Source: CADEEN01 sp963706685
Lineage (GTDB): Bacteria; Pseudomonadota; Gammaproteobacteria; Burkholderiales; Burkholderiaceae_C
Length of the DNA: 64,000 bases
Assembly (NCBI GenBank): GCA_963706685.1
Contig: CAVPMY010000013.1
Span: 54,783 to 118,782 of the forward strand
Direction: 5' to 3'
This document shows positions 63,815-64,000 of the stretch, one piece after another. A program made the position numbers and the translations under genes. Every line of letters begins with the position of its first letter. Positions within the stretch are counted from its first letter, which is position 1. The notes under the pieces were generated by a model. That model worked only from the letters and a program-made list of their open reading frames with translations, was not told the origin of the DNA and searched no databases.

Positions 63815-63946
63815 GCGAGATGACTCCTGGCCCGGTTTGATTTGTTTGGGGGCCGACAGCGCCGAAGCGCGTCGAAAGAGCGGCGATCCTAATTGCAGTG
63901 CCGGAGTTTTGCCATCGGCCGTCGGTGACTCCCCTGCAAGCGACAA

Positions 63947-63962
63947 TGACAACGTCATGTCA
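63947..63962. promoter_or_regulatory. Inverted repeat near the efflux operon promoter
   Basis: TGACA-N6-TGTCA lies 133 bases upstream of the adaptor ATG and overlaps the start of a plus-strand frame (ATG at 63957) that is open to the window end, too short to identify. It could be the operator of a divergent regulator. Confidence 0.3.
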
Positions 63963-64000
63963 GCAAACCCAATAAATTCCTGGCGATTGTCCGTCGCCCC

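Overview
The window is GC-rich chromosomal DNA, most likely from a betaproteobacterium of the order Burkholderiales. Pointers are the gene order rimP-nusA-infB-rbfA-truB-typA, lptFG divergent from pepA-holC, a CbiX/CysB-like pair, a FimV-like N-terminal domain, and the interspersed GC-rich intergenic repeats. Genus cannot be fixed from the sequence alone.

Layout. 1-7.8 kb: a shikimate-dehydrogenase-like gene (cut by the window edge), a sugar-isomerase-like TIM barrel, a KstD-type flavoprotein remnant and a complete branched-chain-type ABC importer (livKHMGF), divergent from an IclR regulator with two inverted repeats in the shared promoter. 8.1-9.9 kb: a monohaem cytochrome c and a flavocytochrome-c-like flavoprotein. 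10.3-12.7 kb: aroQ-Gfo/Idh-aroE operon. Together these look like a hydroaromatic (quinate/shikimate-type) uptake and catabolic neighbourhood. 12.8-19.6 kb: M16 protease, GST, a conserved hypothetical, and an acyl-CoA dehydrogenase plus APH-like kinase pair. 19.9-26.7 kb: FimV-like protein, aminotransferase, CysB-like regulator, CbiX, LptG and LptF. 26.7-33.7 kb: pepA, holC, a DUF1615 lipoprotein, a second Liv-type binding protein, tRNA-Ser(GGA), QmcA and NfeD. 33.8-38.8 kb: basic amino acid decarboxylase, a 55-aa basic protein, a FAD-dependent dehydrogenase and fabI. 38.8-47.1 kb: the transcription/translation operon rimP-nusA-infB-rbfA-truB-typA, with a promoter and a terminator-like leader hairpin. 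47.1-55.3 kb: DMT transporter, WS/DGAT acyltransferase, two alpha/beta hydrolases and the branched-chain 2-oxoacid dehydrogenase genes bkdA1-bkdA2-bkdB. 55.4-57.9 kb: an A/T-richer two-gene island (GT2 glycosyltransferase plus B12-binding-type radical SAM). 57.9-63.8 kb: an RND efflux operon (MFP-RND-OMF).

Sequence quality matters. Roughly thirty genes, including essential ones (nusA, infB, fabI, rbfA, lptF), are broken by single-base indels, while long blocks are perfectly open. These cannot all be real pseudogenes. The spans given here are those of the inferred intact genes, with the protein followed across frames. At about forty junctions traced by eye, the extra or missing base can be placed at a codon boundary (or wobble position) without changing residues, on both strands; this is reported as a finding.
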